Origin: Strigamia acuminata
Lineage: Eukaryota; Arthropoda; Chilopoda; Geophilomorpha; Linotaeniidae
DNA length: 64,000 nucleotides
NCBI GenBank assembly: GCA_949358305.1
Contig: OX442320.1
Location: 746,501-810,500, forward strand
Reading direction: 5' to 3'
Made by a program: the position numbers and the translations under genes. Positions 13,001 to 26,412 of this stretch are shown in pieces. How positions within the stretch are numbered: the stretch's first letter is position 1; every line of letters begins with the position of its first letter. The notes under the pieces were generated by a model that searched no databases, had not been told where the DNA came from, and was given only the letters and a program-made list of their open reading frames with translations.

Positions 13001-16000
13001 AAGACCAAAGTCTCTGAATGTTCAGAAATAGTGTTTGAACCTTAGTAGAAGGCTCCAATGTAAGTTTTAGCAACATCCAAGCAATGATTTGGGAGAATAG
13101 ACTTTTGATCTCATCACAGTTGACTTAGCACAAACACCACAAGTCCAATGTCTCTGAATGTTCAGAAATAGTGTTTAAACCTTAGTAGAAGCCTTCAATG
13201 TAAGTTTTAGCAACATCCAAGCAATAAATTTAAAAAAAAAAATTTTGAGCTTATTTCACATTGCAGTTGACTTAGCACAAAGACCACAAGATCAATGTCT
13301 CTGAATGTTCAGAAATAGTGTTTAAACCTTAGTAGAAGGCTCCAATGTAAGTTTTAGCAACATCCAAGCAATGATTTGGGAGAATAGACTTTTGATCTCA
13401 TCACAGTTGACTTAGCACAAACACCACAAGACCAAAGTCTCTGAATGTTCAGAAATAGTGTTTAAACCTTAGTAGAAGGCTCCAATGTAACTTTTAGCAA
13501 CATCCAAGCAATGATTTGGGAGAATAGACTTTTGATCTCATCACAGTTGACTTAGCACAAACACCACAAGTCCAATGTCTCTGAATGTTCAGAAATAGTG
13601 TTTAAACCTTAGTAGAAGCCTTCAATGTAAGTTTTAGCAACATCCAAGCAAGAAATTTAAAAAAAAAAATTTTGAGCTTATTTCACATTGCAGTTGACTT
13701 AGCACAAAGACCACAAGATCAATGTCTCTGAATGTTCAGAAATAGTGTTTAAACCTTAGTAGAAGGCTCCAATGTAAGTTTTAGAAACATCCAAGCAATG
13801 ATTTGGGAGAATAGACTTTTGATCTCATCACAGTTGACTTAGCACAAACACCACAAGACCAATGTCTCTGAATGTTCAGAAATAGTGTTTAAACCTTAGT
13901 AGAAGGCTCCAATGTAAGTTTTAGCAACATCCAAGCAATGATTTGGGAGAATAGACTTTTGATCTCATCACAGTTGACTTAGCACAAACACCACAAGTCC
14001 AATGTCTCTGAATGTTCAGAAATAGTGTTTAAACCTTAGTAGAAGCCTTCAATGTAAGTTTTAGCAACATCCAAGCAAAAAATTTTGAAAAAAAAATTTT
14101 GAGTTTATTTCACATTGCAGTTGACTTAGCACAAACACCACAAGACCAATGTCTCTGAATGTTTAGAAATAGTGTTTAAACCTTAGTAGAAGACTTCAAG
14201 AGAAGTTTTAGCAACATCCAAGCAATGATTTGCGAGAATAGACTTTTGATCTCATCACAGTTGACTTAGCACAAACACCACAAGACCAATGTCTCTGAAT
14301 GTTCAGAAATAGTGTTTAAACCTTAGTAGAAGGCTCCAATGTAAGTTTTAGCAACATCCAAGCAATGATTTGGGAGAATAGACTTTTGATCTCATCACAG
14401 TTGACTTAGCACAAACACCACAAGTCCAATGTCTCTGAATGTTCAGAAATAGTGTTTAAACCTTAGTAGAAGCCTTCAATGTAAGTTTTAGCAACATCCA
14501 AGCAAAAAATTTTGAAAAAAAAATTTTGAGTTTATTTCACATTGCAGTTGACTTAGCACAAACACCACAAGACCAATGTCTCTGAATGTTTAGAAATAGT
14601 GTTTAAACCTTAGTAGAAGACTTCAAGAGAAGTTTTAGCAACATCCAAGCAATGATTTGCGAGAATAGACTTTTGATCTCATCACAGTTGACTTAGCACA
14701 AACACCACAAGACCAATGTCTCTGAATGTTCAGAAATAGTGTTTAAACCTTAGTAGAAGGCTCCAATGTAAGTTTTAGCAACATCCAAGCAATGATTTGG
14801 GAGAATAGACTTTTGATCTCATCACAGTTGACTTAGCACAAACACCACAAGTCCAATGTCTCTGAATGTTCAGAAAGTGTTTAAACCTTAGTAGAAGCCT
14901 TCAATGTAAGTTTTAGCAACATCCAAGCAATGATTTGCGAGAATAGACTTTTGATCTCATCACAGTTGACTTAGCACAAACACCACAAGTCCAATGTCTC
15001 TGAATGTTCAGAAATAGTGTTTAAACCTTAGTAGAAGCCTTCAATGTAAGTTTTAGCAACATCCAAGCAATGATTTGCAAGAATAGACTTTTGATCTCAT
15101 CACAGTTGACTTAGCACAAACACCACAAGACCAATGTCTCTGAATGTTCAGAAATAGTGTTTAAACCTTAGTAGAAGGCTCCAATGTAAGTTTTAGCAAC
15201 ATCCAAGCAATGATTTGGAAGAATAGACTTTTGATCTCATCACAGTTGACTTAGCACAAACACCACAAGTCCAATGTCTCTGAATGTTCAGAAATAATGT
15301 TTAAACCTTAGTAGAAGCCTTCAATGTAAGTTTTAGCAACATCCAAGCAATGATTTGCGAGAATAGACTTTTGATCTCATCACAGTTGACTTAGCACAAA
15401 CACCACAAGACCAATGTCTCTGAATGTTCAGAAATAGTGTTTAAACCTTAGTAGAAGGCTCCAATGTAAGTTTTAGCAACATCCAAGCAATGATTTGGGA
15501 GAATAGACTTTTGATCTCATCACAGTTGACTTAGCACAAACACCACAAGACCAATGTCTCTGAATGTTCAGAAATAGTGTTTAAACCTTAGTAGAAGGCT
15601 CCAATGAAAGTTTTAGAAACATCCAAGCAATGATTTGGGAGAATAGACTTTTGATCTCATCACAGTTGACTTAGCACAAACACCACAAGTCCAATGTCTC
15701 TGAATGTTCAGAAATAGTGTTTAAACCTTAGTAGAAGCCTTCAATGTAAGTTTTAGCAACATCCAAGCAATGATTTGCGAGAATAGACTTTTGATCTCAT
15801 CACAGTTGACTTAGCACAAACACCACAAGACCAATGTCTCTGAATGTTCAGAAATAGTGTTTAAACCTTAGTAGAAGGCTCCAATGTAAGTTTTAGCAAC
15901 ATCCAAGCAATGATTTGGGAGAATAGACTTTTGATCTCATCACAGTTGACTTAGCACAAACACCAGAAGACCAATGTCTCTGAATGTTCAGAAATAGTGT

Positions 16001-16743
16001 TTAAACCTTAGTAGAAGGCTCCAATGTAAGTTTTAGAAACATCCAAGCAATGATTTGGGAGAATAGACTTTTGATCTCATCACAGTTGACTTAGCACAAA
16101 CACCACAAGTCCAATGTCTCTGAATGTTCAGAAATAGTGTTTAAACCTTAGTAGAAGCCTTCAATGTAAGTTTTAGCAACATCCAAGCAATGATTTGCGA
16201 GAATAGACTTTTGATCTCATCACAGTTGACTTAGCACAAACACCACAAGACCAATGTCTCTGAATGTTCAGAAATAGTGTTTAAACCTTAGTAGAAGGCT
16301 CCAATGTAAGTTTTAGCAACATCCAAGCAATGATTTGGGAGAATAGACTTTTGATCTCATCACAGTTGACTTAGCACAAACACCAGAAGACCAATGTCTC
16401 TGAATGTTCAGAAATAGTGTTTAAACCTTAGTAGAAGGCTCCAATGTAAGTTTTAGAAACATCCAAGCAATGATTTGGGAGAATAGACTTTTGATCTCAT
16501 CACAGTTGACTTAGCACAAACACCACAAGACCAATGTCTCTGAATGTTCAGAAATAGTGTTTAAACCTTAGTAGAAGGCTCCAATGTAAGTTTTAGCAAC
16601 ATCCAAGCAATGATTTGGGAGAATAGACTTTTGATCTCATCACAGTTGACTTAGCACAAACACCACAAGTCCAATGTCTCTGAATGTTCAGAAATAGTGT
16701 TTAAACCTTAGTAGAAGCCTTCAATGTAAGTTTTAGCAACATC

Positions 16744-19700
16744 CAAGCAATAAATTTTGAAAAAAAAATTTTGAGTTTATTTCACATTGCAGTTGACTTA
16801 GCACAAACACCACAAGACCAATGTCTCTGAATGTTTAGAAATAGTGTTTAAACCTTAGTAGAAGACTTCAAGAGAAGTTTTAGCAACATCCAAGCAATGA
16901 TTTGCAAGAATAGACTTTTGATCTCATCACAGTTGACTTAGCACAAACACCACAAGACCAATGTCTCTGAATGTTCAGAAATAGTGTTTAAACCTTAGTA
17001 GAAGGCTCCAATGTAAGTTTTAGCAACATCCAAGCAATGATTTGGAAGAATAGACTTTTGATCTCATCACAGTTGACTTAGCACAAACACCACAAGTCCA
17101 ATGTCTCTGAATGTTCAGAAATAATGTTTAAACCTTAGTAGAAGCCTTCAATGTAAGTTTTAGCAACATCCAAGCAATGATTTGCGAGAATAGACTTTTG
17201 ATCTCATCACAGTTGACTTAGCACAAACACCACAAGACCAATGTCTCTGAATGTTCAGAAATAGTGTTTAAACTTTAGTAGAAGGCTCCAATGTAAGTTT
17301 TAGCAACATCCAAGCAATGATTTGGGAGAATAGACTTTTGATCTCATCACAGTTGACTTAGCACAAACACCAGAAGACCAATGTCTCTGAATGTTCAGAA
17401 ATAGTGTTTAAACCTTAGTAGAAGGCTCCAATGTAAGTTTTAGAAACATCCAAGCAATGATTTGGGAGAATAGACTTTTGATCTCATCACAGTTGACTTA
17501 GCACAAACACCACAAGACCAATGTCTCTGAATGTTCAGAAATAGTGTTTAAACCTTAGTAGAAGGCTCCAATGTAAGTTTTAGCAACATCCAAGCAATGA
17601 TTTGGGAGAATAGACTTTTGATCTCATCACAGTTGACTTAGCACAAACACCACAAGACCAATGTCTCTGAATGTTCAGAAATAGTGTTTAAACCTTAGTA
17701 GAAGCCTTCAATGTAAGTTTTAGCAACATCCAAGCAATGATTTGCAAGAATAGACTTTTGATCTCATCACAGTTGACTTAGCACAAACACCACAAGACCA
17801 ATGTCTCTGAATGTTCAGAAATAGTGTTTAAACCTTAGTAGAAGGCTCCAATGTAAGTTTTAGCAACATCCAAGCAATGATTTGGAAGAATAGACTTTTG
17901 ATCTCATCACAGTTGACTTAGCACAAACACCACAAGTCCAATGTCTCTGAATGTTCAGAAATAATGTTTAAACCTTAGTAGAAGCCTTCAATGTAAGTTT
18001 TAGCAACATCCAAGCAATGATTTGCGAGAATAGACTTTTGATCTCATCACAGTTGACTTAGCACAAACACCACAAGACCAATGTCTCTGAATGTTCAGAA
18101 ATAGTGTTTAAACCTTAGTAGAAGGCTCCAATGTAAGTTTTAGCAACATCCAAGCAATGATTTGGGAGAATAGACTTTTGATCTCATCACAGTTGACTTA
18201 GCACAAACACCACAAGACCAATGTCTCTGAATGTTCAGAAATAGTGTTTAAACCTTAGTAGAAGGCTCCAATGAAAGTTTTAGAAACATCCAAGCAATGA
18301 TTTGGGAGAATAGACTTTTGATCTCATCACAGTTGACTTAGCACAAACACCACAAGTCCAATGTCTCTGAATGTTCAGAAATAGTGTTTAAACCTTAGTA
18401 GAAGCCTTCAATGTAAGTTTTAGCAACATCCAAGCAATGATTTGCGAGAATAGACTTTTGATCTCATCACAGTTGACTTAGCACAAACACCACAAGACCA
18501 ATGTCTCTGAATGTTCAGAAATAGTGTTTAAACCTTAGTAGAAGGCTCCAATGTAAGTTTTAGCAACATCCAAGCAATGATTTGGGAGAATAGACTTTTG
18601 ATCTCATCACAGTTGACTTAGCACAAACACCAGAAGACCAATGTCTCTGAATGTTCAGAAATAGTGTTTAAACCTTAGTAGAAGGCTCCAATGTAAGTTT
18701 TAGAAACATCCAAGCAATGATTTGGGAGAATAGACTTTTGATCTCATCACAGTTGACTTAGCACAAACACCACAAGTCCAATGTCTCTGAATGTTCAGAA
18801 ATAGTGTTTAAACCTTAGTAGAAGCCTTCAATGTAAGTTTTAGCAACATCCAAGCAATGATTTGCGAGAATAGACTTTTGATCTCATCACAGTTGACTTA
18901 GCACAAACACCACAAGACCAATGTCTCTGAATGTTCAGAAATAGTGTTTAAACCTTAGTAGAAGGCTCCAATGTAAGTTTTAGCAACATCCAAGCAATGA
19001 TTTGGGAGAATAGACTTTTGATCTCATCACAGTTGACTTAGCACAAACACCAGAAGACCAATGTCTCTGAATGTTCAGAAATAGTGTTTAAACCTTAGTA
19101 GAAGGCTCCAATGTAAGTTTTAGAAACATCCAAGCAATGATTTGGGAGAATAGACTTTTGATCTCATCACAGTTGACTTAGCACAAACACCACAAGACCA
19201 ATGTCTCTGAATGTTCAGAAATAGTGTTTAAACCTTAGTAGAAGGCTCCAATGTAAGTTTTAGCAACATCCAAGCAATGATTTGGGAGAATAGACTTTTG
19301 ATCTCATCACAGTTGACTTAGCACAAACACCACAAGTCCAATGTCTCTGAATGTTCAGAAATAGTGTTTAAACCTTAGTAGAAGCCTTCAATGTAAGTTT
19401 TAGCAACATCCAAGCAATAAATTTTGAAAAAAAAATTTTGAGTTTATTTCACATTGCAGTTGACTTAGCACAAACACCACAAGACCAATGTCTCTGAATG
19501 TTTAGAAATAGTGTTTAAACCTTAGTAGAAGACTTCAAGAGAAGTTTTAGCAACATCCAAGCAATGATTTGCAAGAATAGACTTTTGATCTCATCACAGT
19601 TGACTTAGCACAAACACCACAAGACCAATGTCTCTGAATGTTCAGAAATAGTGTTTAAACCTTAGTAGAAGGCTCCAATGTAAGTTTTAGCAACATCCAA

Positions 19701-21097
19701 GCAATGATTTGGAAGAATAGACTTTTGATCTCATCACAGTTGACTTAGCACAAACACCACAAGTCCAATGTCTCTGAATGTTCAGAAATAATGTTTAAAC
19801 CTTAGTAGAAGCCTTCAATGTAAGTTTTAGCAACATCCAAGCAATGATTTGCGAGAATAGACTTTTGATCTCATCACAGTTGACTTAGCACAAACACCAC
19901 AAGACCAATGTCTCTGAATGTTCAGAAATAGTGTTTAAACTTTAGTAGAAGGCTCCAATGTAAGTTTTAGCAACATCCAAGCAATGATTTGGGAGAATAG
20001 ACTTTTGATCTCATCACAGTTGACTTAGCACAAACACCAGAAGACCAATGTCTCTGAATGTTCAGAAATAGTGTTTAAACCTTAGTAGAAGGCTCCAATG
20101 TAAGTTTTAGAAACATCCAAGCAATGATTTGGGAGAATAGACTTTTGATCTCATCACAGTTGACTTAGCACAAACACCACAAGACCAATGTCTCTGAATG
20201 TTCAGAAATAGTGTTTAAACCTTAGTAGAAGGCTCCAATGTAAGTTTTAGCAACATCCAAGCAATGATTTGGGAGAATAGACTTTTGATCTCATCACAGT
20301 TGACTTAGCACAAACACCACAAGACCAATGTCTCTGAATGTTCAGAAATAGTGTTTAAACCTTAGTAGAAGGCTCCAATGAAAGTTTTAGAAACATCCAA
20401 GCAATGATTTGGGAGAATAGACTTTTGATCTCATCACAGTTGACTTAGCACAAACACCACAAGTCCAATGTCTCTGAATGTTCAGAAATAGTGTTTAAAC
20501 CTTAGTAGAAGCCTTCAATGTAAGTTTTAGCAACATCCAAGCAATGATTTGCGAGAATAGACTTTTGATCTCATCACAGTTGACTTAGCACAAACACCAC
20601 AAGACCAATGTCTCTGAATGTTCAGAAATAGTGTTTAAACCTTAGTAGAAGGCTCCAATGTAAGTTTTAGCAACATCCAAGCAATGATTTGGGAGAATAG
20701 ACTTTTGATCTCATCACAGTTGACTTAGCACAAACACCAGAAGACCAATGTCTCTGAATGTTCAGAAATAGTGTTTAAACCTTAGTAGAAGGCTCCAATG
20801 TAAGTTTTAGAAACATCCAAGCAATGATTTGGGAGAATAGACTTTTGATCTCATCACAGTTGACTTAGCACAAACACCACAAGACCAATGTCTCTGAATG
20901 TTCAGAAATAGTGTTTAAACCTTAGTAGAAGGCTCCAATGTAAGTTTTAGCAACATCCAAGCAATGATTTGGGAGAATAGACTTTTGATCTCATCACAGT
21001 TGACTTAGCACAAACACCACAAGTCCAATGTCTCTGAATGTTCAGAAATAGTGTTTAAACCTTAGTAGAAGCCTTCAATGTAAGTTTTAGCAACATC
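16744..21097 (+). repeat. Higher-order repeat blocks within satellite array 1
   Basis: Three 147-bp A-tract monomers mark the block ends at 16744, 19411 and 21098. Spacings are 2667 bp (19 monomers) and 1687 bp (12 monomers). The first six monomers after each of the first two markers carry the same rare variants in the same order (TTTGCAAG, TTTGGAAG, ATAATGTTT, AACTTTAG, CCAGAAG with AGAAAC, then AGCAAC). The cassette TTTGCAAG, TTTGGAAG, ATAATG occurs five times between 15 and 21.5 kb. A 567-bp tetramer is visible near 4596-5163. This pattern reflects unequal exchange of multi-monomer blocks. Confidence 0.8.
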
Positions 21098-24000
21098 CAA
21101 GCAATAAATTTTGAAAAAAAAATTTTGAGTTTATTTCACATTGCAGTTGACTTAGCACAAACACCACAAGACCAATGTCTCTGAATGTTTAGAAATAGTG
21201 TTTAAACCTTAGTAGAAGACTTCAAGAGAAGTTTTAGCAACATCCAAGCAATGATTTGCAAGAATAGACTTTTGATCTCATCACAGTTGACTTAGCACAA
21301 ACACCACAAGACCAATGTCTCTGAATGTTCAGAAATAGTGTTTAAACCTTAGTAGAAGGCTCCAATGTAAGTTTTAGCAACATCCAAGCAATGATTTGGA
21401 AGAATAGACTTTTGATCTCATCACAGTTGACTTAGCACAAACACCACAAGTCCAATGTCTCTGAATGTTCAGAAATAATGTTTAAACCTTAGTAGAAGCC
21501 TTCAATGTAAGTTTTAGCAACATCCAAGCAATGATTTGCGAGAATAGACTTTTGATCTCATCACAGTTGACTTAGCACAAACACCACAAGACCAATGTCT
21601 CTGAATGTTCAGAAATAGTGTTTAAACTTTAGTAGAAGGCTCCAATGTAAGTTTTAGCAACATCCAAGCAATGATTTGGGAGAATAGACTTTTGATCTCA
21701 TCACAGTTGACTTAGCACAAACACCAGAAGACCAATGTCTCTGAATGTTCAGAAATAGTGTTTAAACCTTAGTAGAAGGCTCCAATGTAAGTTTTAGAAA
21801 CATCCAAGCAATGATTTGGGAGAATAGACTTTTGATCTCATCACAGTTGACTTAGCACAAACACCACAAGACCAATGTCTCTGAATGTTCAGAAATAGTG
21901 TTTAAACCTTAGTAGAAGGCTCCAATGTAAGTTTTAGAAACATCCAAGCAATGATTTGGGAGAATAGACTTTTGATCTCATCACAGTTGACTTAGCACAA
22001 ACACCACAAGTCCAATGTCTCTGAATGTTCAGAAATAGTGTTTAAACCTTAGTAGAAGCCTTCAATGTAAGTTTTAGCAACATCCAAGCAATAAATTTAA
22101 AAAAAAAAATTTTGAGCTTATTTCACATTGCAGTTGACTTAGCACAAAGACCACAAGATCAATGTCTCTGAATGTTCAGAAATAGTGTTTAAACCTTAGT
22201 AGAAGGCTCCAATGTAAGTTTTAGCAACATCCAAGCAATGATTTGGGAGAATAGACTTTTGATCTCATCACAGTTGACTTAGCACAAACACCACAAGACC
22301 AATGTCTCTGAATGTTCAGAAATAGTGTTTAAACCTTAGTGAAGGCTCCAATGTAAGTTTTAGCAACATCCAAGCAATGATTTGGGAGAATAGACTTTTG
22401 ATCTCATCACAGTTGACTTAGCACAAACACCACAAGACCAATGTCTCTGAATGTTCAGAAATAGTGTTTAAACCTTAGTAGAAGGCTCCAATGAAAGTTT
22501 TAGAAACATCCAAGCAATGATTTGGGAGAATAGACTTTTGATCTCATCACAGTTGACTTAGCACAAACACCACAAGTCCAATGTCTCTGAATGTTCAGAA
22601 ATAGTGTTTAAACCTTAGTAGAAGCCTTCAATGTAAGTTTTAGCAACATCCAAGCAATGATTTGCGAGAATAGACTTTTGATCTCATCACAGTTGACTTA
22701 GCACAAACACCACAAGACCAATGTCTCTGAATGTTCAGAAATAGCGTTTAAACCTTAGTAGAAGGCTCCAATGTAAGTTTTAGCAACATCCAAGCAATGA
22801 TTTGGGAGAATAGACTTTTGATCTCATCACAGTTGACTTAGCACAAACACCACAGGACCAATGTCTCTGAATGTTCAGAAATAGTGTTTAAACCTTAGTA
22901 GAAGCCTTCAATGTAAGTTTTAGCAACATCCAAGCAATAAATTTTGAAAAAAAATTTTGAGCTTATTTCACATTGCAGTCGACTTAGCACAAAGACCACA
23001 AGATCAATGTCTCTGAATGTTCAGAAATAGTGTTTAAACCTTAGTAGAAGGCTCCAATGTAAGTTTTAGAAACATCCAAGCAATGATTTGGGAGAATAGA
23101 CTTTTGATCTCATCACAGTTGACTTAGCACAAACACCACAAGTCCAATGTCTCTAAATGTTCAGAAATAGTGTTTAAACCTTAGTAGAAGCCTTCAATGT
23201 AAGTTTTAGCAACATCCAAGCAAAAAATTTTGAAAAAAAAATTTTGAGTTTATTTCACATTGCAGTTGACTTAGCACAAACACCACAAGACCAATGTCTC
23301 TGAATGTTTAGAAATAGTGTTTAAACCTTAGTAGAAGACTTCAAGAGAAGTTTTAGCAACATCCAAGCAATGATTTGCGAGAATAGACTTTTGATCTCAT
23401 CACAGTTGACTTAGCACAAACACCACAAGACCAATGTCTCTGAATGTTCAGAAATAGTGTTTAAACCTTAGTAGAAGGCTCCAATGTAAGTTTTAGCAAC
23501 ATCCAAGCAATGATTTGGGAGAATAGACTTTTGATCTCATCACAGTTGACTTAGCACAAACACCACAAGTCCAATGTCTCTGAATGTTCAGAAATAATGT
23601 TTAAACCTTAGTAGAAGCCTTCAATGTAAGTTTTAGCAACATCCAAGCAATGATTTGCGAGAATAGACTTTTGATCTCATCACAGTTGACTTAGCACAAA
23701 CACCACAAGACCAATGTCTCTGAATGTTCAGAAATAGTGTTTAAACTTTAGTAGAAGGCTCCAATGTAAGTTTTAGCAACATCCAAGCAATGATTTGGGA
23801 GAATAGACTTTTGATCTCATCACAGTTGACTTAGCACAAACACCAGAAGACCAATGTCTCTGAATGTTCAGAAATAGTGTTTAAACCTTAGTAGAAGGCT
23901 CCAATGTAAGTTTTAGAAACATCCAAGCAATGATTTGGGAGAATAGACTTTTGATCTCATCACAGTTGACTTAGCACAAACACCACAAGACCAATGTCTC

Positions 24001-24804
24001 TGAATGTTCAGAAATAGTGTTTAAACCTTAGTAGAAGGCTCCAATGTAAGTTTTAGCAACATCCAAGCAATGATTTGGGAGAATAGACTTTTGATCTCAT
24101 CACAGTTGACTTAGCACAAACACCACAAGACCAATGTCTCTGAATGTTCAGAAATAGTGTTTAAACCTTAGTAGAAGGCTCCAATGAAAGTTTTAGAAAC
24201 ATCCAAGCAATGATTTGGGAGAATAGACTTTTGATCTCATCACAGTTGACTTAGCACAAACACCACAAGTCCAATGTCTCTGAATGTTCAGAAATAGTGT
24301 TTAAACCTTAGTAGAAGCCTTCAATGTAAGTTTTAGCAACATCCAAGCAATGATTTGCGAGAATAGACTTTTGATCTCATCACAGTTGACTTAGCACAAA
24401 CACCACAAGACCAATGTCTCTGAATGTTCAGAAATAGCGTTTAAACCTTAGTAGAAGGCTCCAATGTAAGTTTTAGCAACATCCAAGCAATGATTTGGGA
24501 GAATAGACTTTTGATCTCATCACAGTTGACTTAGCACAAACACCACAAGACCAATGTCTCTGAATGTTCAGAAATAGTGTTTAAACCTTAGTAGAAGGCT
24601 CCAATGTAAGTTTTAGCAACATCCAAGCAATGATTTGGGAGAATAGACTTTTGATCTCATCACAGTTGACTTAGCACAAACACCACAAGACCAATGTCTC
24701 TGAATGTTCAGAAATAGTGTTTAAACCTTAGTAGAAGGCTCCAATGTAAGTTTTAGCAACATCCAAGCAATGATTTGCGAGAATAGACTTTTGATCTCAT
24801 CACA

Positions 24805-24808
24805 GTTG
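24805..24808. other. Target site duplication GTTG, left of element C
   Basis: GTTG directly precedes TGTAGC. The matching copy is at 33434-33437. Removing one copy restores the satellite phrase CACAGTTGACTTAG. Confidence 0.88.
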
Positions 24809-25655
24809 TGTAGCAAACAACCTTGGATCTCACAGGGGAGGACTGGCGAATTGGTCACCAAACTCTGGAAACCGCCCGAGACTGTATAGTGGTTGATGAA
24901 ACAAGCTGAAATCCTTTCTCTGAGCCCAAGCCTAACTTGAAGAAGGATTAGGCCTGACTGCATGAAACTAGGCCTAACTGCATTTAGATGAAGTGATTGG
25001 CAAAACCTCTTTAGCTGCTGGGTAAAAATTCTGTGCTCCCAGGGAGGAGGAGAGCAGGCAAAGCTCTCTACTCACAAGTCATCCTGTTTATTGAAGTAAA
25101 ATAAACCCAGGAATAATTTATCCAAAGAAGGAGGAAAAACATCAACTGGCTTTAATACTTAACAACTGATAACAACTGAGTTGCTTCTTTAGCAACCTAC
25201 TCTTAACAACTGGTCACCTGATTACAATAAATGTCAGTGACCAAACAATACAGATTTGAATAATAACAATAGTGCCAACAAGGTTTCCGTATATAGACAA
25301 CAGATGTCAAACTTAACATAAATAAAGGCAAAACTTAACCTAACACCTTGAAAACAGTATGACCTGTGCAAACAGCACTTCACTTAAACTTAACAGATAA
25401 TTCAAAGGCTAAAACTAACATTAACTGCACTCAAAACACAATGCTGAGCCCAAACCCCAATTGCCACCAAAAGAGGGCGCAAAGTGTCACAAACCTTAAC
25501 CCGTAACAACCATACAATAACAAAGGTAAAAGCTTAGATTAACAACCCTTAATATTGGTAATTTATACAAACAATAACTAGTAAATATTCCCTATGTCCA
25601 GGTCTCCTCAAAACCCCAAAAGAAATAATAACAGGGCAACAGTGCAGCACCAAAT

Positions 25656-25669
25656 CCAAGATGGCGACC
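25656..25669. promoter_or_regulatory. YY1-like motif in element C LTR
   Basis: CCAAGATGGCGACC resembles the animal YY1/Pho consensus (AAGATGGCGGC). A second, inverted-pair version, GGCGGCCATCTTG, is at 26043-26055. Comparable sites lie in the Pao LTR (34676-34685, 35231-35240). Binding is inferred only. Confidence 0.35.
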
Positions 25670-26024
25670 ATGCAACTGCTAAAATGACGTGAATGGAGCC
25701 AAACAAGGTCGCGAGCGACTCACAGGCCTTCTCAACGATGGATCTTCGTCTTAGAACGGTCAGTACAGCTTTCCCAGTGCTTGGGCATTGAAACCCGACC
25801 AATTCAACTCATTTGCAGGACCCACACGACCACGAGAGGCGTCGCAAGGCGTACGCTCACGCCCGACGCTCGCAAACGCTCACAAACGATGTCCAACGCC
25901 CATCCAGCGACCCAAGACACCTGTGGACTACCTTAAACACCAATACAAGTTAGTATAAATTAAATCACAAGCAAAATAAGCACCAAAAACTACAATTGTG
26001 CTTATTTCAGGTTCTTCCCATCTC

Positions 26025-26090
26025 CCAGTTCACTTGCGCTATGGCGGCCATCTTGCCGATGCACGCCTATCTCCTTCGCAAGTGAACTGG
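26025..26090. repeat. Hairpin in element C LTR
   Basis: CCAGTTCACTTGCG at 26025-26038 is the exact reverse complement of CGCAAGTGAACTGG at 26077-26090, with a 38-nt loop. The loop contains ATGGCGGCCATCTTGCC, a double YY1-like site. The same hairpin is at 33071-33136 in the other LTR. Confidence 0.75.
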
Positions 26091-26387
26091 AAACAGGAGA
26101 GAACTTACAAATACTAGAAATAACTCAGAAACGTGAAAAAGACACATAAATTAATTACAAAAGACTAAAAACACAACTTTCAAACATTCCAGGTGTGGCA
26201 GGCGAAGTGACAACCCTCTTGAACTACCAGGATCGTGACAACAAAGCGGCAAACCAACTGGGCATGTCAGATATGTGTTAAAAATCTATCTAAACTTGAC
26301 AACAAAATTAAAAAGCCTATTCTTTCTTTCAGAAGATGAACAACGTGAAATCTCCAGATCCTTTTTGTTGCGTTCTTGCTCGCAACA

Positions 26388-26412
26388 TCGCTGCCGGCCA
26401 AAAAAGAAGAGA
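26388..26412 (-). other. Pyrimidine tract and GCCGGCA box before the 3' LTR of C
   Basis: Element sense reads CTCTTCTTTTTTGGCCGGCAGCGA and then the LTR. This is where plus-strand priming normally needs a polypurine tract, yet the tract is pyrimidine-rich. Similar tracts precede the 3' LTRs of A2, Pao1 and Pao2. Confidence 0.55.

Larger units (their letters stand above)
4081..24808 (+). repeat. Satellite array 1, 140-bp monomer (about 147 copies)
   Basis: Head-to-tail monomers with a 140-bp period (ACTTAGCAC starts at 4081, 4221, 4361, 4501). Each monomer carries GTTTAAAC (a PmeI site), the dyad TCTGAATGTTCAGA, and the end TCTCATCACAGTTG. Diagnostic variants are CCAGAAGACC, CCACAAGACC, CCACAAGTCC or AGACCACAAGATC; GGCTCC, GCCTTC or GACTTC; AGCAAC or AGAAAC; and TTTGGGAG or TTTGCGAG. 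A 147-bp class carries AAATTTTGAAAAAAAAATTT near its end. No monomer codes for protein. The array is bounded by A1 on the left and element C on the right. Confidence 0.98.
24809..26387 (-). repeat. 3' LTR of element C (1579 bp)
   Basis: Plus strand starts TGTAGCAAAC and ends CTCGCAACA. It pairs with 31855-33433 at an offset of 7046, with one substitution found. It contains a 14-bp inverted repeat (26025-26038 with 26077-26090) and two YY1-like ATGGCG sites. Confidence 0.93.

Noticed and set aside
4081-24808. CRISPR array
   Set aside because: Repeats are contiguous 140-bp monomers without unique spacers, in a eukaryotic context.
4081-24808. CENP-B box in the satellite monomer
   Set aside because: No match to the core pattern TTCG....A..CGGG in either strand of the monomer. 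A centromeric role cannot be claimed from sequence.
24721-24963. 80-codon frame across the array 1 / element C junction, and its partner at 31710-32009
   Set aside because: They join satellite or internal DNA to LTR sequence and owe their shared residues to the LTR duplication.
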